A DNA stretch of 64,000 nucleotides from Pragia fontium DSM 5563 = ATCC 49100 (GCF_900112475.1 NZ_FOLW01000001.1:186001-250000); one strand, 5' to 3'; shown: positions 36,978 through 50,127, numbered from the stretch's first letter. The notes: generated by a model not told the origin, from the letters alone. Numbers and translations: made by a program.

Positions 36978-37793
36978 CTACTTAAATCCTTTTTCTCGCT
37001 TAATCAAATCATAGGCACCCTGAATTTCCTGCGCTTTCTGTTTAGCGATTTCCATCATTTCCTGTGGTAATCCTTTTGCCACCAACTTGTCCGGATGATG
37101 TTCAGTCATCAACTTACGGTAAGCGCGCTTAATCGTAGCCACCTCATCATCCGGCTTGACACCTAAAACTTTACAGGCATCCGCTAAGGTAGGCCCTGAT
37201 GCCGGGCGATATCCTTGCTGCTGTCCTTGCCATCCACCGGACTGGCCAAACTGTCTGCCACCGTCAATCATGCTGAGCAGTTGATCTAACTGAGCGCGGG
37301 AAATCCCCAACTCTTCACCAATAATGTACAATACCTGCCGTTCATTAGGGTGTAACACCCCATCGGCAAACGCCGCCTGAAGCTGAATTTCCAGAAACAT
37401 ACGGATCAGATCGGCACGGCCAAAACAAATTGTTCTCAGTTCACGCAGTTTTTCACGCAGCGGATATCCACTCTGTTTACCTTCGCGAAAGGCCTGTTGC
37501 GCATCTTCTCTGCGCGTACCGTGAATACGCATACGATCCATAATCATAGACGCATTCTGAATATCTACCTCCGTTACCCGACCTTTCGATTTGGTTAAGT
37601 GCCCCATCACCTGAAAAGTGGTACGGAAAAAAAGATCCTGACGAGCCTGCTGATTGGCAAAAAAACCACCCCGACGAGCATTTCTTACATTATCAACCAT
37701 ATGGCCAACGAATAGCCCCAAAAGTATCGCCCAGAAGCCTCCGCCGGATACTACACCTAAAATAACGCCAAGGATTTTTCCCCAATACTGCAT
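36978..37793 (-). CDS. djlA: Co-chaperone DjlA (membrane-anchored DnaJ-like)
   Basis: A 271-residue protein with an N-terminal membrane helix (about 6-30) that also mediates dimerisation, a TerB-like central region (about 55-160) and a C-terminal J-domain (about 205-271) with HPD in TEHHPDKL. It stimulates DnaK at the inner membrane and influences the Rcs system. The frame opens at TTG 37811, but ATG 37793 has GAGGA before it and matches the E. coli start MQYWGKI. The order is djlA divergent from lptD, as in E. coli. Confidence 0.97.
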   Translation of the reverse strand: MQYWGKILGVILGVVSGGGFWAILLGLFVGHMVDNVRNARRGGFFANQQARQDLFFRTTFQVMGHLTKSKGRVTEVDIQNASMIMDRMRIHGTRREDAQQAFREGKQSGYPLREKLRELRTICFGRADLIRMFLEIQLQAAFADGVLHPNERQVLYIIGEELGISRAQLDQLLSMIDGGRQFGQSGGWQGQQQGYRPASGPTLADACKVLGVKPDDEVATIKRAYRKLMTEHHPDKLVAKGLPQEMMEIAKQKAQEIQGAYDLIKREKGFK

Positions 37794-37972
37794 ATGATCC
37801 TCAATTGACAATGCCGTTAGCCGTAAATTGCATTATCATACCCGTCAAATATTGAACCACCTAACGGTGATGGTAAGATTTAACGCTGGTGTAACCGAGA
37901 TGAGTGATATAATCTCAACATATTTACTTCTGCATAAATCGCCGCAACTGACGGAATACCAAGAATAACCGA

Positions 37973-40345
37973 ATGAAAAAACGTTATCCCACACTGCTTG
38001 CCACCACCATCTGGATGGCGTTATACAGCCAAAGTGCACTGGCTAACCCTTTAGCGGAACAATGTCGACTCGGCATTCCAATGTATGAACGTCCATTAGT
38101 TTCGGGCGATCCGAACTCGTTACCGGTTAACATTCAATCGGATGACAGTGAAGTCAATTACCCTGCCAGTGCCATATTTAAAGGCAACGTTATCATAGAG
38201 CAAGGTAATCGTTTGCTGGTCTCTGATGAAGCCGAGGTCACCCAAACACCTCAAGAAGGTCAAACCGATCCACTGCGTACCGTGACTGCAACCGGTAACG
38301 TTAAGTATGATGATGATATGATCAAGCTTAGCGGTCCTAAAGCCTGGTCAAACCTGAATAGCAAAGATACTGACTTGTATCAGGGAACCTATCAGATGGT
38401 AGGCCGTCAAGGCCGTGGTGAAGCCGATCAGATGAAACTGCGTGAAGATAACCGCTATGCGATTCTGGAAAACGGTACCTTTACCTCCTGTTTACCCGGC
38501 GATAGCAGTTGGAGTATCGTGGGTTCCGAAATTATTCACGATAATGAAGAAGAGCTGGCTGAGATTTGGAATGCCCGCTTTAAAATCGGCCCCGTACCGG
38601 TTTTCTATAGCCCCTATTTACAGATGCCGACCGGTAATAAACGCCGCTCCGGTTTCCTACTGCCTAACGCTAAATACAGTAATAACAGCGGCTTCGAGTT
38701 TATGCTGCCGTATTACTGGAATATTGCCCCTAACTTCGATGCTACGCTGACGCCACACTATATCAGTGAGCGCGGCACACAGTTTCAGAACGAGTTCCGT
38801 TATTTACTGGCACCGGGTGCCGGTATTATGGAATTTGATTGGTTAAAAAGCGACGACCAATACGCTTCCGATTTCCCTAACGCCAGCAATACCGACCGCT
38901 GGCTGTTCTACTGGAATCACAATGGGGTCATGGATAAGTTTTGGCGCTTTAATATTGACTACACCAAGTTAAGTGATGGCCGTTACTTAAGCGATTTTGA
39001 CAGCGATTACGGCTCCAGCACCGATGGTTATGCCACCCAGAAATATAGCGTAGGCTACGCCAACCAAAACTGGGACGCGACCGTGGCGATGAAAAAGTTT
39101 CAGATTATCGCCGGTTTTGGTAACGCTAATGCCTATCGCGCCGAACCACAAATCGATATTAATAACTACCAAAACAATATCTTCGGTTTTGATCTGCATA
39201 CCTATGGTCAACTCGCCAAGTTTTCCAGTGAAAATCCAAGTAATCCAACGGCGGTTCGTGCCCATCTTGAGCCCACGCTAAACTACCCTATCGCCAACCG
39301 CTGGGGTAGTCTGGATACCGAAGTAAAGCTGATGGCCACTCACTATGAGCAGGATTTTTCGGATAATTTTTACAAATATTACGGTACTCTAGCTCCTCAT
39401 CTACAAGACTCCGTTAACCGGGTGTTACCACAATATAAAATATCAGGCAAAGTCATTTTCGATCGCCCGATGGATATGTGGCAGGACTATACACAAACGC
39501 TGGAACCTCGCGTGCAATATCTCTACGTACCTTATAAAGATCAGAGCGATATTTATGTTTATGACTCAACGCTACTGCAAAGCGATTACACCGGATTATT
39601 CCGCGATCGCACCTATGGTGGATTAGATCGTATTGCTTCAGCTAACCAGTTCACTACCGGTTTGACAACCCGAGTATATGATGAACGCCAAAACGAGCGG
39701 TTTAATGCCTCGCTCGGTCAGATTTATTTCTTTGAAAAATCTCGTACTGGCAATGAAGATTTTTACACCAACAAGATCGAGAAAAGCAGAGACACCGGTA
39801 GCGTTGTCTGGGCCGGGGACAGTTACTGGAAAATTGACTCCAATTTTGGCCTGCGCGGCGGTGTGCAATATGATGCCCGTCTGGATACGATAGCGGTTGG
39901 TAACGCAGTAGCAGAATACCGCAAAGACAGCGAGCGAGTGCTACAATTGAGCTACCGTTACGCCAGTAAAGAGTATGTCTCAGCCATGACCACCAACATA
40001 TCTAATGGTAGAACATCCTATAATCAGGATATTTCACAGGTTGGTAGTATTGCAACCTGGCCAATTGCAGACAGATGGTCTGTTACTGGCGCATATTTCT
40101 ATGATACGAAACTAAATCAGACTGCCGATAGTCTAATAGGCGTTCAGTACAATACCTGCTGTTGGGCTGTCGGTGTCGGATACGAACGTAAAATTGTTGG
40201 TTGGAACTCCAAAGGCAACTTCCAGAGCGATTATGACAACAAAGTATCCTTTAACGTTGAGCTGCGTGGTTTAAGTAGTAACCACAGCCTGGGCGGAAGC
40301 AAAATGTTACGCTCCGGTATTCTGCCGTATCAGCAAGCTTTCTAA
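37973..40345 (+). CDS. lptD: LPS-assembly outer-membrane protein LptD
   Basis: A 790-residue outer-membrane barrel that, with LptE, places lipopolysaccharide in the outer leaflet. A signal peptide (about 1-24, ALAN) precedes the periplasmic OstA/LptA-like beta-jellyroll (about 30-200) and the large barrel. Cysteines in the expected pattern (AEQCRLGIP near residue 31, SCLPGD near 167, and the CC pair in [12 protein letters not shown] near 728) provide the two nonconsecutive disulfides. Length matches E. coli LptD (784). Confidence 0.97.
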   Translation: MKKRYPTLLATTIWMALYSQSALANPLAEQCRLGIPMYERPLVSGDPNSLPVNIQSDDSEVNYPASAIFKGNVIIEQGNRLLVSDEAEVTQTPQEGQTDPLRTVTATGNVKYDDDMIKLSGPKAWSNLNSKDTDLYQGTYQMVGRQGRGEADQMKLREDNRYAILENGTFTSCLPGDSSWSIVGSEIIHDNEEELAEIWNARFKIGPVPVFYSPYLQMPTGNKRRSGFLLPNAKYSNNSGFEFMLPYYWNIAPNFDATLTPHYISERGTQFQNEFRYLLAPGAGIMEFDWLKSDDQYASDFPNASNTDRWLFYWNHNGVMDKFWRFNIDYTKLSDGRYLSDFDSDYGSSTDGYATQKYSVGYANQNWDATVAMKKFQIIAGFGNANAYRAEPQIDINNYQNNIFGFDLHTYGQLAKFSSENPSNPTAVRAHLEPTLNYPIANRWGSLDTEVKLMATHYEQDFSDNFYKYYGTLAPHLQDSVNRVLPQYKISGKVIFDRPMDMWQDYTQTLEPRVQYLYVPYKDQSDIYVYDSTLLQSDYTGLFRDRTYGGLDRIASANQFTTGLTTRVYDERQNERFNASLGQIYFFEKSRTGNEDFYTNKIEKSRDTGSVVWAGDSYWKIDSNFGLRGGVQYDARLDTIAVGNAVAEYRKDSERVLQLSYRYASKEYVSAMTTNISNGRTSYNQDISQVGSIATWPIADRWSVTGAYFYDTKLNQTADSLIGVQYNTCCWAVGVGYERKIVGWNSKGNFQSDYDNKVSFNVELRGLSSNHSLGGSKMLRSGILPYQQAF

Positions 40346-40406
40346 TGCTAATCGTTTAAACGTTAGTAAAATTTTTACCCTAAACCGCCAAAAGCGGATG
40401 GACTAT

Positions 40407-41756
40407 ATGAAAAAAGTAATGAAAAACTGGAGATCGCTGACCGCAAGTTTAGCGATCTGCGCATCGCTCGCATCAATGTCTTTAGCATCGCATACCGCTC
40501 TTGCTGCACCTCAAGGGCAACATGTTGATAGCGTCGCCGCTATCGTCAACAATGGCGTGGTATTGGAAAGCGACGTCAATAATTTGATGTCTTCGGTTAA
40601 AAGCAATGCCCGTCGGGCAGGACAGCAGTTGCCGGATGACAAAACCCTGCGCACCCAGATTACTGAACGACTGATAATGGACAGCATTATCAGTCAGTTA
40701 GGCACATCAATGGGTATTAAAATTGATGAAGCGCAGCTTGACCGAGGCATTGCTGATATCGCTCAACAAAACCGCATGAGCGTTGCCCAGCTTAAAAGTC
40801 GCCTTGCTACTGAAGGTATCAACTACAACCGCTATCGTGAGCAAATCCGTAAAGAGATGCTGTTAAGCGAAGTGCGTAGTAATGAAGTACGCCGTCGCGT
40901 CACGGTGTTACCTCAGGAAGTCGACACGCTGGCTAACCAAATCTCTAATCAGCTTAGCGGCAGTGCTGAACTTAACTTAAGCCATATCCTGATTCCTCTG
41001 CCAGAAAACCCAACGCAGGATCAGATGAATAAGGCTGGCGAGTTAGCCACGGGTTTAGTTGAGCAGCTGAAAGCTGGCGCCGACTTCGGCAAGATGGCGG
41101 TAACCTATTCAGCCGATCCTCAGGCGCTGCAAGGCGGCAAGATGGGCTGGGGTAAAATGCAGGAACTACCATCCATTTTTGCCAATGAACTACAAACCTC
41201 GAAAAAAGGCAGCATTGTTGGGCCTATTCGCTCCAACGTCGGCTTCCATATTTTGAAAGTTAACGATATTCGCGGTGAGCAAAAAGCCATTTCCGTAATG
41301 GAAGTCAACGCCCGTCATATTCTGATTAAGCCATCGATTGTCCTGACGGATGATCAGGCCAGAGCCAAAATAGAATCTATTGCCGCCGATATCCGCAGTG
41401 GTAAAGCTGATTTTAAAGAAATGGCGCGTAAATACTCTGAAGATCCAGGTTCAGCCCAACAAGGCGGCGACTTGGGTTGGTCATCACCTGAAGCTTACGA
41501 TCCCGCTTTCCGCGATGCTTTAATGCGTTTGCAGAAAAATGAAACCAGCGCGCCGGTACACTCTTCCTTTGGCTGGCATCTGATTCAGTTGCTGGATACC
41601 CGTCAGGTTGATAAAACTGATGTGGCCCAGAAAGATCGCGCTTACCGCATGATTTTCAACCGTAAGTTCTCTGAAGAAGTGCCAAGCTGGATGCAAGAAA
41701 TTCGCGCCAGTGCTTACGTTAAGATTATGAATAACAGCGGCAATGATGGTCAGTAA
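40407..41756 (+). CDS. surA: Periplasmic chaperone and peptidyl-prolyl isomerase SurA
   Basis: A protein of about 449 residues that escorts outer-membrane beta-barrels, LptD included, across the periplasm. A signal peptide ends near TALAA. The N-terminal chaperone domain ([15 protein letters not shown]...) is followed by two parvulin domains ([31 protein letters not shown]) and a C-terminal helix ([22 protein letters not shown]). Three in-frame ATGs (40398, 40407, 40419) could start it; 40407 has GGA 5 bp upstream. It lies in the lptD-surA-pdxA-rsmA-apaG-apaH cluster. Confidence 0.95.
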   Translation: MKKVMKNWRSLTASLAICASLASMSLASHTALAAPQGQHVDSVAAIVNNGVVLESDVNNLMSSVKSNARRAGQQLPDDKTLRTQITERLIMDSIISQLGTSMGIKIDEAQLDRGIADIAQQNRMSVAQLKSRLATEGINYNRYREQIRKEMLLSEVRSNEVRRRVTVLPQEVDTLANQISNQLSGSAELNLSHILIPLPENPTQDQMNKAGELATGLVEQLKAGADFGKMAVTYSADPQALQGGKMGWGKMQELPSIFANELQTSKKGSIVGPIRSNVGFHILKVNDIRGEQKAISVMEVNARHILIKPSIVLTDDQARAKIESIAADIRSGKADFKEMARKYSEDPGSAQQGGDLGWSSPEAYDPAFRDALMRLQKNETSAPVHSSFGWHLIQLLDTRQVDKTDVAQKDRAYRMIFNRKFSEEVPSWMQEIRASAYVKIMNNSGNDGQ

Positions 41757-42741
41757 TCCCCAGCGGGTCGTTATCACACCGGGTGAACCGGCTGGTATCG
41801 GCCCCGATTTAACGGTTCAGTTAGCTCAGCAGGCTTGGCCGGTTGAGTTAGTGACCTGTGCAGATCCTGACTTACTACAGCAAAGAGCAGCCCTACTTGG
41901 GCTGCCTTTACAATTGCGCAGCTACGATCCCTTACAGCCGCCGCGCGCTCAGGAAAAAGGCTCACTCACTATTCTTCCCGTTCCTGTAAAAGCACCGGTC
42001 AAACCGGGTCAGCTTGAAATAAAAAACGGGCAATATGTGATAGAGACTCTGGCTCGCGCCTGCGACGGTTGTTTAAACGGTGAATTCGCCGCATTGATAA
42101 CCGGTCCGGTGCATAAAGGTATTATTAATGATGCCGGCCATACATTTAGCGGTCATACCGAATTTTTTGCCGAAAGAAGCCAGCGACCACGTGTGGTTAT
42201 GATGCTGGCGACGGAAGAGTTACGGGTTGCGCTGGTGACCACCCATTTGCCGTTATCACAAGTTTCCGCTGCGATTACGCCACAGAGCCTGACGGAAACC
42301 ATCACTATTTTACATCATGACCTGCAAACCAAGTTTGGTATCCACCAACCACAAATTTATGTTTGCGGACTTAACCCTCATGCTGGCGAAGGCGGGCATA
42401 TGGGACATGAGGAGATAGACACTATCTCCCCTACGCTGGAGAAATTACGTCAGCAAGGGATCCACTTAGTTGGTCCATTGCCTGCCGATACCCTATTCCA
42501 GCCCAAATACTTACAGCATGCTGATGCAGTATTAGCCATGTATCACGATCAGGGATTACCGGTATTGAAATATCAAGGGTTTGGCCGAGCGGTGAATATC
42601 ACGCTGGGGCTGCCTTTTATCCGGACCTCTGTCGACCATGGTACGGCGCTGGACCTTGCTGCTACAGGAAACGCCGATGTGGGCAGTTTTACCGTAGCGC
42701 TCAATCTTGCTATTAAAATGATAAATAATCGTAATGAATAA
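41746..42741 (+). CDS. pdxA: 4-hydroxythreonine-4-phosphate dehydrogenase PdxA
   Basis: A 331-residue NAD-dependent enzyme of vitamin B6 biosynthesis, oxidising 4-phosphohydroxy-threonine. The family start [16 protein letters not shown] is present, with metal-binding His in GHTEFF and the conserved [14 protein letters not shown] and [16 protein letters not shown] motifs. It overlaps the surA end by 11 bp (ATG 41743 is equally possible) and rsmA by 8 bp. Confidence 0.97.
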   Translation: MVSNPQRVVITPGEPAGIGPDLTVQLAQQAWPVELVTCADPDLLQQRAALLGLPLQLRSYDPLQPPRAQEKGSLTILPVPVKAPVKPGQLEIKNGQYVIETLARACDGCLNGEFAALITGPVHKGIINDAGHTFSGHTEFFAERSQRPRVVMMLATEELRVALVTTHLPLSQVSAAITPQSLTETITILHHDLQTKFGIHQPQIYVCGLNPHAGEGGHMGHEEIDTISPTLEKLRQQGIHLVGPLPADTLFQPKYLQHADAVLAMYHDQGLPVLKYQGFGRAVNITLGLPFIRTSVDHGTALDLAATGNADVGSFTVALNLAIKMINNRNE

Positions 42742-43543
42742 TCGTGTTCACCAAGGCCACTTCGCCCGTAAGCGTTTTGGGCAAAACTTTTTAAGCGATC
42801 CCTATGTGATCGACAGTATCGTATCCGCCATTCACCCTCAGCCGGGTCAGGCAATGCTGGAGATTGGCCCAGGTTTAGCCGCGTTAACCGAACCCGTAGC
42901 TGAGCGCTTGGATCATATGACGGTAATTGAACTGGATCGGGATTTGGCCGCCCGTCTGGAAGTAAACCCGAAGCTGAAAGATAAGCTAACGATTTACCAG
43001 CAAGATGCAATGACCTTTGATTTCGCTGCGCTGGCCAAAGAAATCGGCCAGCCGTTAAGAGTGTTTGGCAACCTGCCTTATAACATCTCAACGCCGCTGA
43101 TGTTCCACCTTTTCAGCTATACTAATGCTATCAGCGATATGCATTTTATGTTGCAGAAAGAAGTGGTTAACCGACTGGTTGCCGGGCCTAACAGCAAGGC
43201 TTATGGCCGATTAAGCGTGATGGCGCAATATTATTGCCGAGTGATTCCAGTGCTGGAAGTGCCGCCAACGGCATTCCGCCCGGCACCAAAAGTTGATTCG
43301 GCAGTCGTACGGCTGATTCCACACGATAATATTCCTTATCCTGTGGAAGACATCCGCATCTTAAGCCGTCTGACCACTGAGGCATTTAACCAACGGCGAA
43401 AAACTATCCGCAATAGCCTGGGTCATCTGTTCACCGCTGAACAGCTTACTGACTTAGGTTTAGATTTGAACATGCGGGCAGAAAATATCTCCGTTGAGCT
43501 ATATTGTAAAATGGCGAATTGGTTATCAACCAAGGGTATATAA
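42734..43543 (+). CDS. rsmA: 16S rRNA dimethyladenosine transferase RsmA (KsgA)
   Basis: A 269-residue SAM-dependent enzyme that dimethylates A1518 and A1519 of 16S rRNA in the small subunit. The SAM site is in [19 protein letters not shown], with the acceptor motif [12 protein letters not shown], and the C-terminal lid carries [16 protein letters not shown]. It overlaps pdxA by 8 bp. Confidence 0.98.
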   Translation: MNNRVHQGHFARKRFGQNFLSDPYVIDSIVSAIHPQPGQAMLEIGPGLAALTEPVAERLDHMTVIELDRDLAARLEVNPKLKDKLTIYQQDAMTFDFAALAKEIGQPLRVFGNLPYNISTPLMFHLFSYTNAISDMHFMLQKEVVNRLVAGPNSKAYGRLSVMAQYYCRVIPVLEVPPTAFRPAPKVDSAVVRLIPHDNIPYPVEDIRILSRLTTEAFNQRRKTIRNSLGHLFTAEQLTDLGLDLNMRAENISVELYCKMANWLSTKGI

Positions 43544-43620
43544 ACTAAGTCATTCAAGATACGTTCAGGCAGCTTGAAAGATAAAGTGTATAAGACCGGA
43601 GGCTGAACAGGAGTTGTACC

Positions 43621-43998
43621 ATGATCAACAAACCCCGGATTTTTATTCAGGCACAAAGTTTCTATGTTGAAACCCAATCTTTGCCGGATGAAGAGCGCTT
43701 TGTCTTTGCTTATACCATGACAGTACGCAATCTGGGGCGAGAACAGGTTCAACTGCTGGGACGTTATTGGTTAATTACCAATGCAAATGGTAAACATACT
43801 GAAGTTCAGGGCGAAGGCGTAATCGGTGAACAACCGATTATTGCCGCCGGCAGTGAATATCAGTACACCAGCGGTGCTATTCTGGAAACACCGCTGGGGA
43901 CAATGGAAGGCCACTACAATATGATCGATCATTTGGGGCAGCCATTCCAAATTGTGATTCCAGTGTTTCGTCTGGCGATTCCATCGCTGATTCACTGA
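43621..43998 (+). CDS. apaG: ApaG protein (Co2+/Mg2+ efflux family)
   Basis: A 125-residue beta-sandwich protein (fibronectin type III-like DUF525). The segment [31 protein letters not shown] and the ending [14 protein letters not shown] are family hallmarks. Its biochemical role is not settled. ACAGGAG gives a good ribosome site for ATG 43621. It lies between rsmA and apaH as in other enterobacteria. Confidence 0.95.
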   Translation: MINKPRIFIQAQSFYVETQSLPDEERFVFAYTMTVRNLGREQVQLLGRYWLITNANGKHTEVQGEGVIGEQPIIAAGSEYQYTSGAILETPLGTMEGHYNMIDHLGQPFQIVIPVFRLAIPSLIH

Positions 43999-44033
43999 TC
44001 AATATTGAATAATAAAAAGGCTAGTTCCTGTCT

Positions 44034-44867
44034 ATGGCTACACTTTTAGTTGGTGATGTTCACGGCTGCTTTAACGAATTACAGGCCCTTCTGGCTCAGG
44101 CCGATTTTAACCCCACCGTCGATACCCTCTGGTTGACCGGCGATTTAGTTGCTCGCGGGCCTGACTCACTACAAGTCCTGCGCTATGTGCGTTCATTAGG
44201 GGACTCCGCTCGTCTTGTACTGGGCAATCATGACCTTCACCTGCTGGCCATTTACGCCGGTATCAGTCGCAATAAACCAAAAGATAACCTAACGCCGTTA
44301 CTTGAAGCCCCTGACTGTGACGAATTAATTAACTGGCTACGCCGTCAGCCAGTCCTTCAGGTTGATGAAGAAAAAGCGCTGGTGATGGGACATGCCGGAA
44401 TCAGCCCACAGTGGACAATTGAAACCGCTAAACGCTGTGCTCGGGAGGTGGAGTCCATTCTCTCCAGCGATAGTTATCCACTGTTTCTTGATTCAATGTA
44501 CGGTGATTTACCCAACTGCTGGAACGATGAGCTGTCAGGGCTGCCGAGATTACGCTATGCCACTAATGCCCTAACCAGAATGCGCTTTTGCTATCCCAAC
44601 GGCTGTCTGGATATGATTTGCAAAGACGTTCCCAAGAAAGCACCGGCACCGTTAAAACCCTGGTTTGATTTACCGGGTTCAGTAACAGAGCACTATTCCA
44701 TTGCCTTCGGTCACTGGGCGTCACTGGAAGGCCAAGGAACTCCAGAAGGTATTTATGCATTGGATACCGGATGCTGCTGGGGAGGTAAACTGACTATGCT
44801 GAGATGGGAAGATAAGCGCTACTTTCAGCAAGATTCATTAGCTCAAATAGCCGAACTGGATAACTAA
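44034..44867 (+). CDS. apaH: Bis(5'-nucleosyl)-tetraphosphatase, symmetrical (ApaH)
   Basis: A 277-residue metallophosphatase that splits Ap4A into two ADP and also removes Np4 caps from RNA. Motifs of the calcineurin-like fold are intact: [21 protein letters not shown] and GNHDLHLL, then [10 protein letters not shown] and the later FGHWASLEG. Start 44034 lies 35 bp after apaG. Confidence 0.97.
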   Translation: MATLLVGDVHGCFNELQALLAQADFNPTVDTLWLTGDLVARGPDSLQVLRYVRSLGDSARLVLGNHDLHLLAIYAGISRNKPKDNLTPLLEAPDCDELINWLRRQPVLQVDEEKALVMGHAGISPQWTIETAKRCAREVESILSSDSYPLFLDSMYGDLPNCWNDELSGLPRLRYATNALTRMRFCYPNGCLDMICKDVPKKAPAPLKPWFDLPGSVTEHYSIAFGHWASLEGQGTPEGIYALDTGCCWGGKLTMLRWEDKRYFQQDSLAQIAELDN

Positions 44868-44919
44868 CTGCCGATGCGACCCGGTATCTATCCATGATAA
44901 ATACCGGATTTATTGGCTC

Positions 44920-45402
44920 TTACGAACGCTGCAAAATCTCAAACCGATAATCATACTGATTACGTTCATCGGCAGGATGTTGCTGAGAAAATGTTTGACG
45001 CCATGCGTATTGCTGATAGTCAGGAAAATGGGTATCCCCCTGCAATTCGGCATCAATGTGGGTTAGATACAGTCGGTCAGCACAAGATAAAGCCTGCTGA
45101 TAAACCCGTCCACCGCCAATAATCATCACTTCATCAACCTGACCAGCGGCTTCAATCGCCTGTTCTAACGAAGTCACCCAAGTAACCCGCTCATCGGTTT
45201 GCGGCTGACGGCTAATCACAATATTCAATCTGCCGGGTAACGGCCGCCCTATCGATTCATAGGTATTGCGTCCCATAATAATCGGCTTATTTAAAGTATT
45301 TTGCTTAAACCAAGCCAGATCGGCGGGAAGATGCCATGGCATAGCGTTATCAGCACCAATCACCCGGTTGGCCGCCATGGCGGCAATTAAACTAATTATC
45401 AT
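44920..45402 (-). CDS. folA: Dihydrofolate reductase (trimethoprim target)
   Basis: A 160-residue chromosomal [37 protein letters not shown], the NADPH site [15 protein letters not shown] and the ending FEILQRS align with the E. coli enzyme. The catalytic Asp is in [11 protein letters not shown] 45402 (AGGAT upstream) is preferred over TTG 45405. It is convergent with apaH, as in E. coli. Confidence 0.98.
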   Translation of the reverse strand: MIISLIAAMAANRVIGADNAMPWHLPADLAWFKQNTLNKPIIMGRNTYESIGRPLPGRLNIVISRQPQTDERVTWVTSLEQAIEAAGQVDEVMIIGGGRVYQQALSCADRLYLTHIDAELQGDTHFPDYQQYAWRQTFSQQHPADERNQYDYRFEILQRS

Positions 45403-45427
45403 CAAATTATCCTGCTAAACGTTGCCA

Positions 45428-45892
45428 TTACACGCTGGGTCTGCGGCGATAGAGCCAAAGTGCGGGCAAAGACAGCCCAATCGATAAAGCACCAACAATA
45501 AACGATGCCCGAAGAAAATAGGTAATCAGGGTTTCCAACAGTTCCGGAGAGTAACCCTTATGCGAAATCTCAACCAGCGCGATCATTGCCTTATAGGCAA
45601 AAACGCCGGGAAACATCGGAATAACGGCGGCAACGGTAAACACTTTAGGGTGTGCCAAAAAACGACGCGACCAGCTAATACCAATGCTGCCAATCAAAAT
45701 AGTGGTGAGTAATGTACTCCATTCCAGAGGAAACTGGTAATACATCAGAATGGTTCTTGTGCCGTAACCAATTGCCCCCAGCAAAGCACAATACTTTAAG
45801 GCCTTAACCGGTACATTAAATACCAACGCAAAGCCAACTGCCGGTATTGCAGCCAGACACATCTTGCCGACTAGCATCATGATAAAACTCAT
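45428..45892 (-). CDS. yjjB: Threonine/serine exporter small subunit (YjjB-like)
   Basis: A 154-residue membrane protein with four to five helices, the C-terminal half of a split ThrE-type exporter (DUF3815). Core motif is [15 protein letters not shown]. With its partner it is thought to export succinate or threonine/serine. ATG 45892 has AGGAG upstream and overlaps the yjjP stop (ATGA), so the two are coupled. Confidence 0.88.
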   Translation of the reverse strand: MSFIMMLVGKMCLAAIPAVGFALVFNVPVKALKYCALLGAIGYGTRTILMYYQFPLEWSTLLTTILIGSIGISWSRRFLAHPKVFTVAAVIPMFPGVFAYKAMIALVEISHKGYSPELLETLITYFLRASFIVGALSIGLSLPALWLYRRRPSV

Positions 45893-46668
45893 AGCCAGCT
45901 CCTGAAACCCCAAATGGCCATCGCCACCACTACACCAATACAGGTCGATAGCGTTAACAGGCTGGCCATCACCCAGCGGGCAATCCCCATATTTATATGG
46001 CCTTTAAACATATCCGAGACGGAATTAATTAGCGGGAAACCGGGAACTAACAGTAGTACGCTGGAGGCCATTGCAACGGAGGCGCTCGGAATATTCATCC
46101 AGTTCACCAGCCAGCCGGCGACCGTGGTCGCCACAAACGCGGTGGCAAAAAAGTTAATTAATGGATTCATCTGTAGTGAGGTTAGAATCTGGCGGACGTA
46201 CATTGCCAGACCGCTGGCCAATAAGGTTACCAGCACCGCATCCCAGTCACCACCAGCCAGTTTACAGAAACTGGCACAGGATAACCCGACCATCAGTACC
46301 ATTAACCAACGCGGATAGCGCAACGGCTTAATATTATTGAGTCGTTTCTGAACGTCATCGATGTCTAATAAACGGTGCTCGGTCAGAATAACAATACGCT
46401 GAACTTCCGTCACAACATGCATATTTATGCCGCGATCGATATTTTTACGGGTAGAGGTAACGCAGTGGCCTTTATAGATAGTGCTCAACACAATTGCATT
46501 AGCCGACAGCGAACTTTCCACCTCATCCACCCCGAGCGCTTTACCGAGCCGTTGAGCGAGTTGCTCCACCAACATGCTCTCTGCTCCGTGCTGTAACAGT
46601 AGCAAAGCACATTGGATACACAAGCGAGTAATTTCTCGCTGGCGCTGATGAATTTTATCAGATTCCAC
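45889..46668 (-). CDS. yjjP: Threonine/serine exporter large subunit (YjjP-like, DUF1212), GTG start
   Basis: A 259-residue protein. The N-terminal cytoplasmic helical region (about 1-115, [32 protein letters not shown]) is typical for the DUF1212 family, followed by about five membrane helices ([28 protein letters not shown]). It starts with GTG. Its gene and yjjB lie between folA and carB, a placement not found in E. coli. Confidence 0.85.
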   Translation of the reverse strand: MESDKIHQRQREITRLCIQCALLLLQHGAESMLVEQLAQRLGKALGVDEVESSLSANAIVLSTIYKGHCVTSTRKNIDRGINMHVVTEVQRIVILTEHRLLDIDDVQKRLNNIKPLRYPRWLMVLMVGLSCASFCKLAGGDWDAVLVTLLASGLAMYVRQILTSLQMNPLINFFATAFVATTVAGWLVNWMNIPSASVAMASSVLLLVPGFPLINSVSDMFKGHINMGIARWVMASLLTLSTCIGVVVAMAIWGFRSWL

Positions 46669-46831
46669 GTTATTTTTACCTGAGCGAATCAGAGAAAGGG
46701 GACAACGGTCAGAACCCTACCGTCAACCACGATATTACAAAACGCCGACTAGAATAACACTTAATTTTAACCCGCTTCAAATGCCCGCTATTGAGGATTA
46801 GGGTTTTATTGATGCTGGTCAGGAAAAGGAA

Positions 46832-46863
46832 AAACCCACAAATAAAAAACCATTTGTGGGTTT
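46832..46863 (-). terminator. Rho-independent terminator of carAB
   Basis: A 12-bp stem AAACCCACAAAT / ATTTGTGGGTTT with an 8-nt loop, followed on the minus strand by a T-rich run (GGGTTTTTCC), lies 25 bp after the carB stop. Confidence 0.85.
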
Positions 46864-46887
46864 AAGCAGTGACAACACCAATCCTTA

Positions 46888-49800
46888 TCACTTCAACATT
46901 TGATGCATTTCCTGTACTGAAATCACCTTCTCTGTGGCATCCGCGTTCATTGCCATGGTGGTGGCAAAGCCGCCGTTCAAGGTGGTGTCATAGTGCACTT
47001 TGTACTGTAGCGCACTGCGGCGAATCAGTTTGGAGTCTTCAATCGCTTGACGGCCTTCAGTGGTATTAACGATATAGTTATACTCACCGTTTTTAATGCG
47101 ATCCTGAATATGCGGACGACCTTCATGCACCTTGTTAACCAAGCGTGGATTAATACCCGCCTCCCCCAGCACAATCGCTGTACCGTGGGTAGCATCCAGT
47201 TCGAAACCCTGCTTCAGCAGTTTAGCCGCCAGATCCACCACTCTGGATTTATCGCCTTCACGCACCGACAGTAATGCGCGTCCACGGGGAATACGATTCG
47301 GGCTGCTGCCTAACATCGCTTTGGCAAAGGCTTCAGCGAAACTACGACCCACTCCCATCACTTCACCGGTGGAGCGCATTTCTGGCCCCAGAATCGGGTC
47401 TACTCCCTGAAATTTATTAAACGGTAGCACCACTTCTTTTACCGAGTAGTAAGGCGGGATCACTTCTTTAGTTATTCCCTGCTCCGCCAGAGATTTACCG
47501 GCCATCACCCGTGCGGCGACTTTCGCCAACTGCACTCCGGTGGCTTTAGAGACGAAAGGCACGGTACGCGCTGCTCTCGGGTTAACCTCAATCAGATAAA
47601 CGTCATTCTGTTTTACTGCAAACTGGACGTTCATTAATCCTCTAACGCACAGCTCAAAAGCCAGCTTCTCAACCTGGCGGCGCATTTCATCCTGAATCTC
47701 TTGACTCAGAGTATAAGCAGGCAGAGAACAAGCGGAGTCACCGGAATGCACGCCAGCTTGTTCGATATGCTCCATAATGCCGCCAATCAGAACTCTTTCA
47801 CCATCACAGATGGCGTCAACGTCCACTTCAATGGCATCATCCAGAAAATGGTCCAACAATACCGGTGCATCGTTAGACACGCTTACCGCGTTTTGGAAGT
47901 AACGGCGCAAATCCATCTCATCATAGACAATTTCCATCGCCCTGCCCCCTAACACGTAGGAAGGGCGTACCACCAGCGGATAACCGATACCAACCGCTTT
48001 ATCCACCGCCATTTCAATGGTTGATACCGTGGCGTTAGCCGGTTGTTTTAGTCCTAGTCGGTGCACCGCCTGCTGGAAACGTTCACGGTCTTCAGCCCGG
48101 TCAATCGCGTCCGGAGAGGTGCCAATAATCGGTACACCAGCCGCTTCCAATGCGCGAGCCAGCTTCAGTGGCGTCTGCCCGCCGTATTGCACGATAACGC
48201 CGGTAGGCTGTTCTAATCGCACAATCTCCAGCACATCTTCCAGAGTCACCGGTTCAAAGTAGAGACGGTCGGAGGTGTCATAGTCGGTGGAAACCGTTTC
48301 AGGGTTACAGTTCACCATAATGGTTTGGTAGCCATCTTCACGCAGCGCCAGCGAAGCATGTACGCAGCAGTAGTCAAACTCAATCCCTTGACCAATACGG
48401 TTCGGGCCTCCGCCCAGCACCATAATTTTTGGCCGATCGTTGGTCGGGTTAGCCTCACACTCATCTTCATACGTTGAGTACATGTAGGCGGTATCCGTAG
48501 CAAATTCAGCCGCACAGGTATCCACTCGCTTATACACCGGATGCAGATTGTACTTATGACGCAGTTTACGCACTTCCGCTTCAGAGAAGCCAACCAGCTC
48601 AGCCAGCCGGGCATCGGCAAACCCTTTACGTTTTAGCAAGCGCATAAAATCAGCATCCAGACCGGTAATGCCGCGTTCGGCCACCTTTTCTTCCAGGCGT
48701 ACCAGTTCCTCAATCTGTACCAGAAACCAGCGATCAACGTTAGTCAGATTAAACACACCGTCAACGGACATGCCAGCCCGAAAAGCATCGGCAATGTACC
48801 AAATACGCTCAGCGCCGGCTTCTTTCAGTTCACGGCGAATGCGGGTCAGTGCATCCGGATCGTCCAGATTCACTTTAGGATCGAAGCCATTCGCGCCAAC
48901 CTCCAGACCGCGTAACGCTTTTTGCAACGATTCCTGCTGAGTGCGACCAATGGCCATCACTTCCCCCACCGACTTCATTTGCGTGGTTAAGCGGTCGTTG
49001 GCTCCGGCAAACTTCTCAAAATTAAAGCGCGGAATTTTAGTCACAACATAGTCAATGGAAGGTTCAAACGAGGCCGGCGTTCTACCACCGGTAATATCAT
49101 TCATCAGTTCATCGAGGGTGTAGCCTACCGCTAGTTTGGCGGCTATTTTGGCTATCGGGAAACCTGTCGCCTTCGATGCCAGCGCCGAAGATCGGGACAC
49201 CCGAGGGTTCATCTCGATAACAATCAGGCGGCCATTTTTCGGATTGACAGAAAACTGCACGTTAGAACCACCGGTTTCCACCCCAATTTCACGCAGTACC
49301 GCCATCGAGGCATTACGCATGATTTGATACTCTTTATCGGTCAGGGTTTGTGCCGGAGCGACCGTAATCGAGTCGCCGGTATGAATTCCCATGGCATCGA
49401 AGTTTTCAATCGAACAAACGATAATGCAGTTATCATTTTTGTCCCGCACCACTTCCATTTCATACTCTTTCCAACCGATGAGCGACTCATCAATCAGCAA
49501 TTCTTTGGTGGGTGACAGATCCAAGCCGCGCTCACAGATTTCTTCAAACTCTTCGCGGTTATAGGCGATCCCGCCGCCGGTTCCGCCCATGGTGAATGAA
49601 GGTCGGATAATACAGGGGAAGCCAACGTCCGCCGCAACGGCGTAAGCTTCCTCCATATTATGGGCGATACCGGAACGTGCAGTATCCAGCCCAATCTTTT
49701 TCATTGCCTTGTCAAAACGCTGGCGGTCTTCTGCTTTATCAATCGCATCCGCGGTGGCTCCAATCATGGTCACGCCAAATTCAGCCAGCACGCCCTGACG

Positions 49801-50109
49801 TTCCAGTTCAAGGGCACAGTTAAGGGCAGTTTGTCCGCCCATGGTTGGCAGCACCGCATCCGGACGCTCTTTTTCGATAATCTTGCGCACCACTTCCCAG
49901 TGAATGGGCTCAATATAGGTGGCATCGGCCATTTCAGGGTCAGTCATGATGGTGGCCGGATTGGAGTTAACCAGAATCACTCGGTACCCTTCTTCCCGCA
50001 GCGCTTTACACGCCTGAGCACCGGAATAGTCAAACTCACAGGCCTGGCCGATCACAATAGGGCCAGCACCAAGAATCAGGATGCTTTTAATATCAGTACG
50101 TTTTGGCAT
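46888..50109 (-). CDS. carB: Carbamoyl-phosphate synthase large subunit CarB
   Basis: A 1073-residue enzyme making carbamoyl phosphate from bicarbonate, ammonia and two ATP for arginine and pyrimidine synthesis. Two homologous ATP-grasp halves are seen ([23 protein letters not shown] at the start; [20 protein letters not shown] near residue 562) plus an MGS allosteric domain at the C-terminus. Length equals that of E. coli CarB. It follows carA by 18 bp. Confidence 0.99.
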   Translation of the reverse strand: MPKRTDIKSILILGAGPIVIGQACEFDYSGAQACKALREEGYRVILVNSNPATIMTDPEMADATYIEPIHWEVVRKIIEKERPDAVLPTMGGQTALNCALELERQGVLAEFGVTMIGATADAIDKAEDRQRFDKAMKKIGLDTARSGIAHNMEEAYAVAADVGFPCIIRPSFTMGGTGGGIAYNREEFEEICERGLDLSPTKELLIDESLIGWKEYEMEVVRDKNDNCIIVCSIENFDAMGIHTGDSITVAPAQTLTDKEYQIMRNASMAVLREIGVETGGSNVQFSVNPKNGRLIVIEMNPRVSRSSALASKATGFPIAKIAAKLAVGYTLDELMNDITGGRTPASFEPSIDYVVTKIPRFNFEKFAGANDRLTTQMKSVGEVMAIGRTQQESLQKALRGLEVGANGFDPKVNLDDPDALTRIRRELKEAGAERIWYIADAFRAGMSVDGVFNLTNVDRWFLVQIEELVRLEEKVAERGITGLDADFMRLLKRKGFADARLAELVGFSEAEVRKLRHKYNLHPVYKRVDTCAAEFATDTAYMYSTYEDECEANPTNDRPKIMVLGGGPNRIGQGIEFDYCCVHASLALREDGYQTIMVNCNPETVSTDYDTSDRLYFEPVTLEDVLEIVRLEQPTGVIVQYGGQTPLKLARALEAAGVPIIGTSPDAIDRAEDRERFQQAVHRLGLKQPANATVSTIEMAVDKAVGIGYPLVVRPSYVLGGRAMEIVYDEMDLRRYFQNAVSVSNDAPVLLDHFLDDAIEVDVDAICDGERVLIGGIMEHIEQAGVHSGDSACSLPAYTLSQEIQDEMRRQVEKLAFELCVRGLMNVQFAVKQNDVYLIEVNPRAARTVPFVSKATGVQLAKVAARVMAGKSLAEQGITKEVIPPYYSVKEVVLPFNKFQGVDPILGPEMRSTGEVMGVGRSFAEAFAKAMLGSSPNRIPRGRALLSVREGDKSRVVDLAAKLLKQGFELDATHGTAIVLGEAGINPRLVNKVHEGRPHIQDRIKNGEYNYIVNTTEGRQAIEDSKLIRRSALQYKVHYDTTLNGGFATTMAMNADATEKVISVQEMHQMLK

Positions 50110-50127
50110 GGTTTATGGGCTCCTGAT

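Noticed and set aside
42573-43091. 172-codon frame on the minus strand
   Set aside because: Antisense to pdxA and rsmA, both clear genes.
45914-46318. 134-codon frame on the plus strand
   Set aside because: Antisense to yjjP; no ribosome site and no family.
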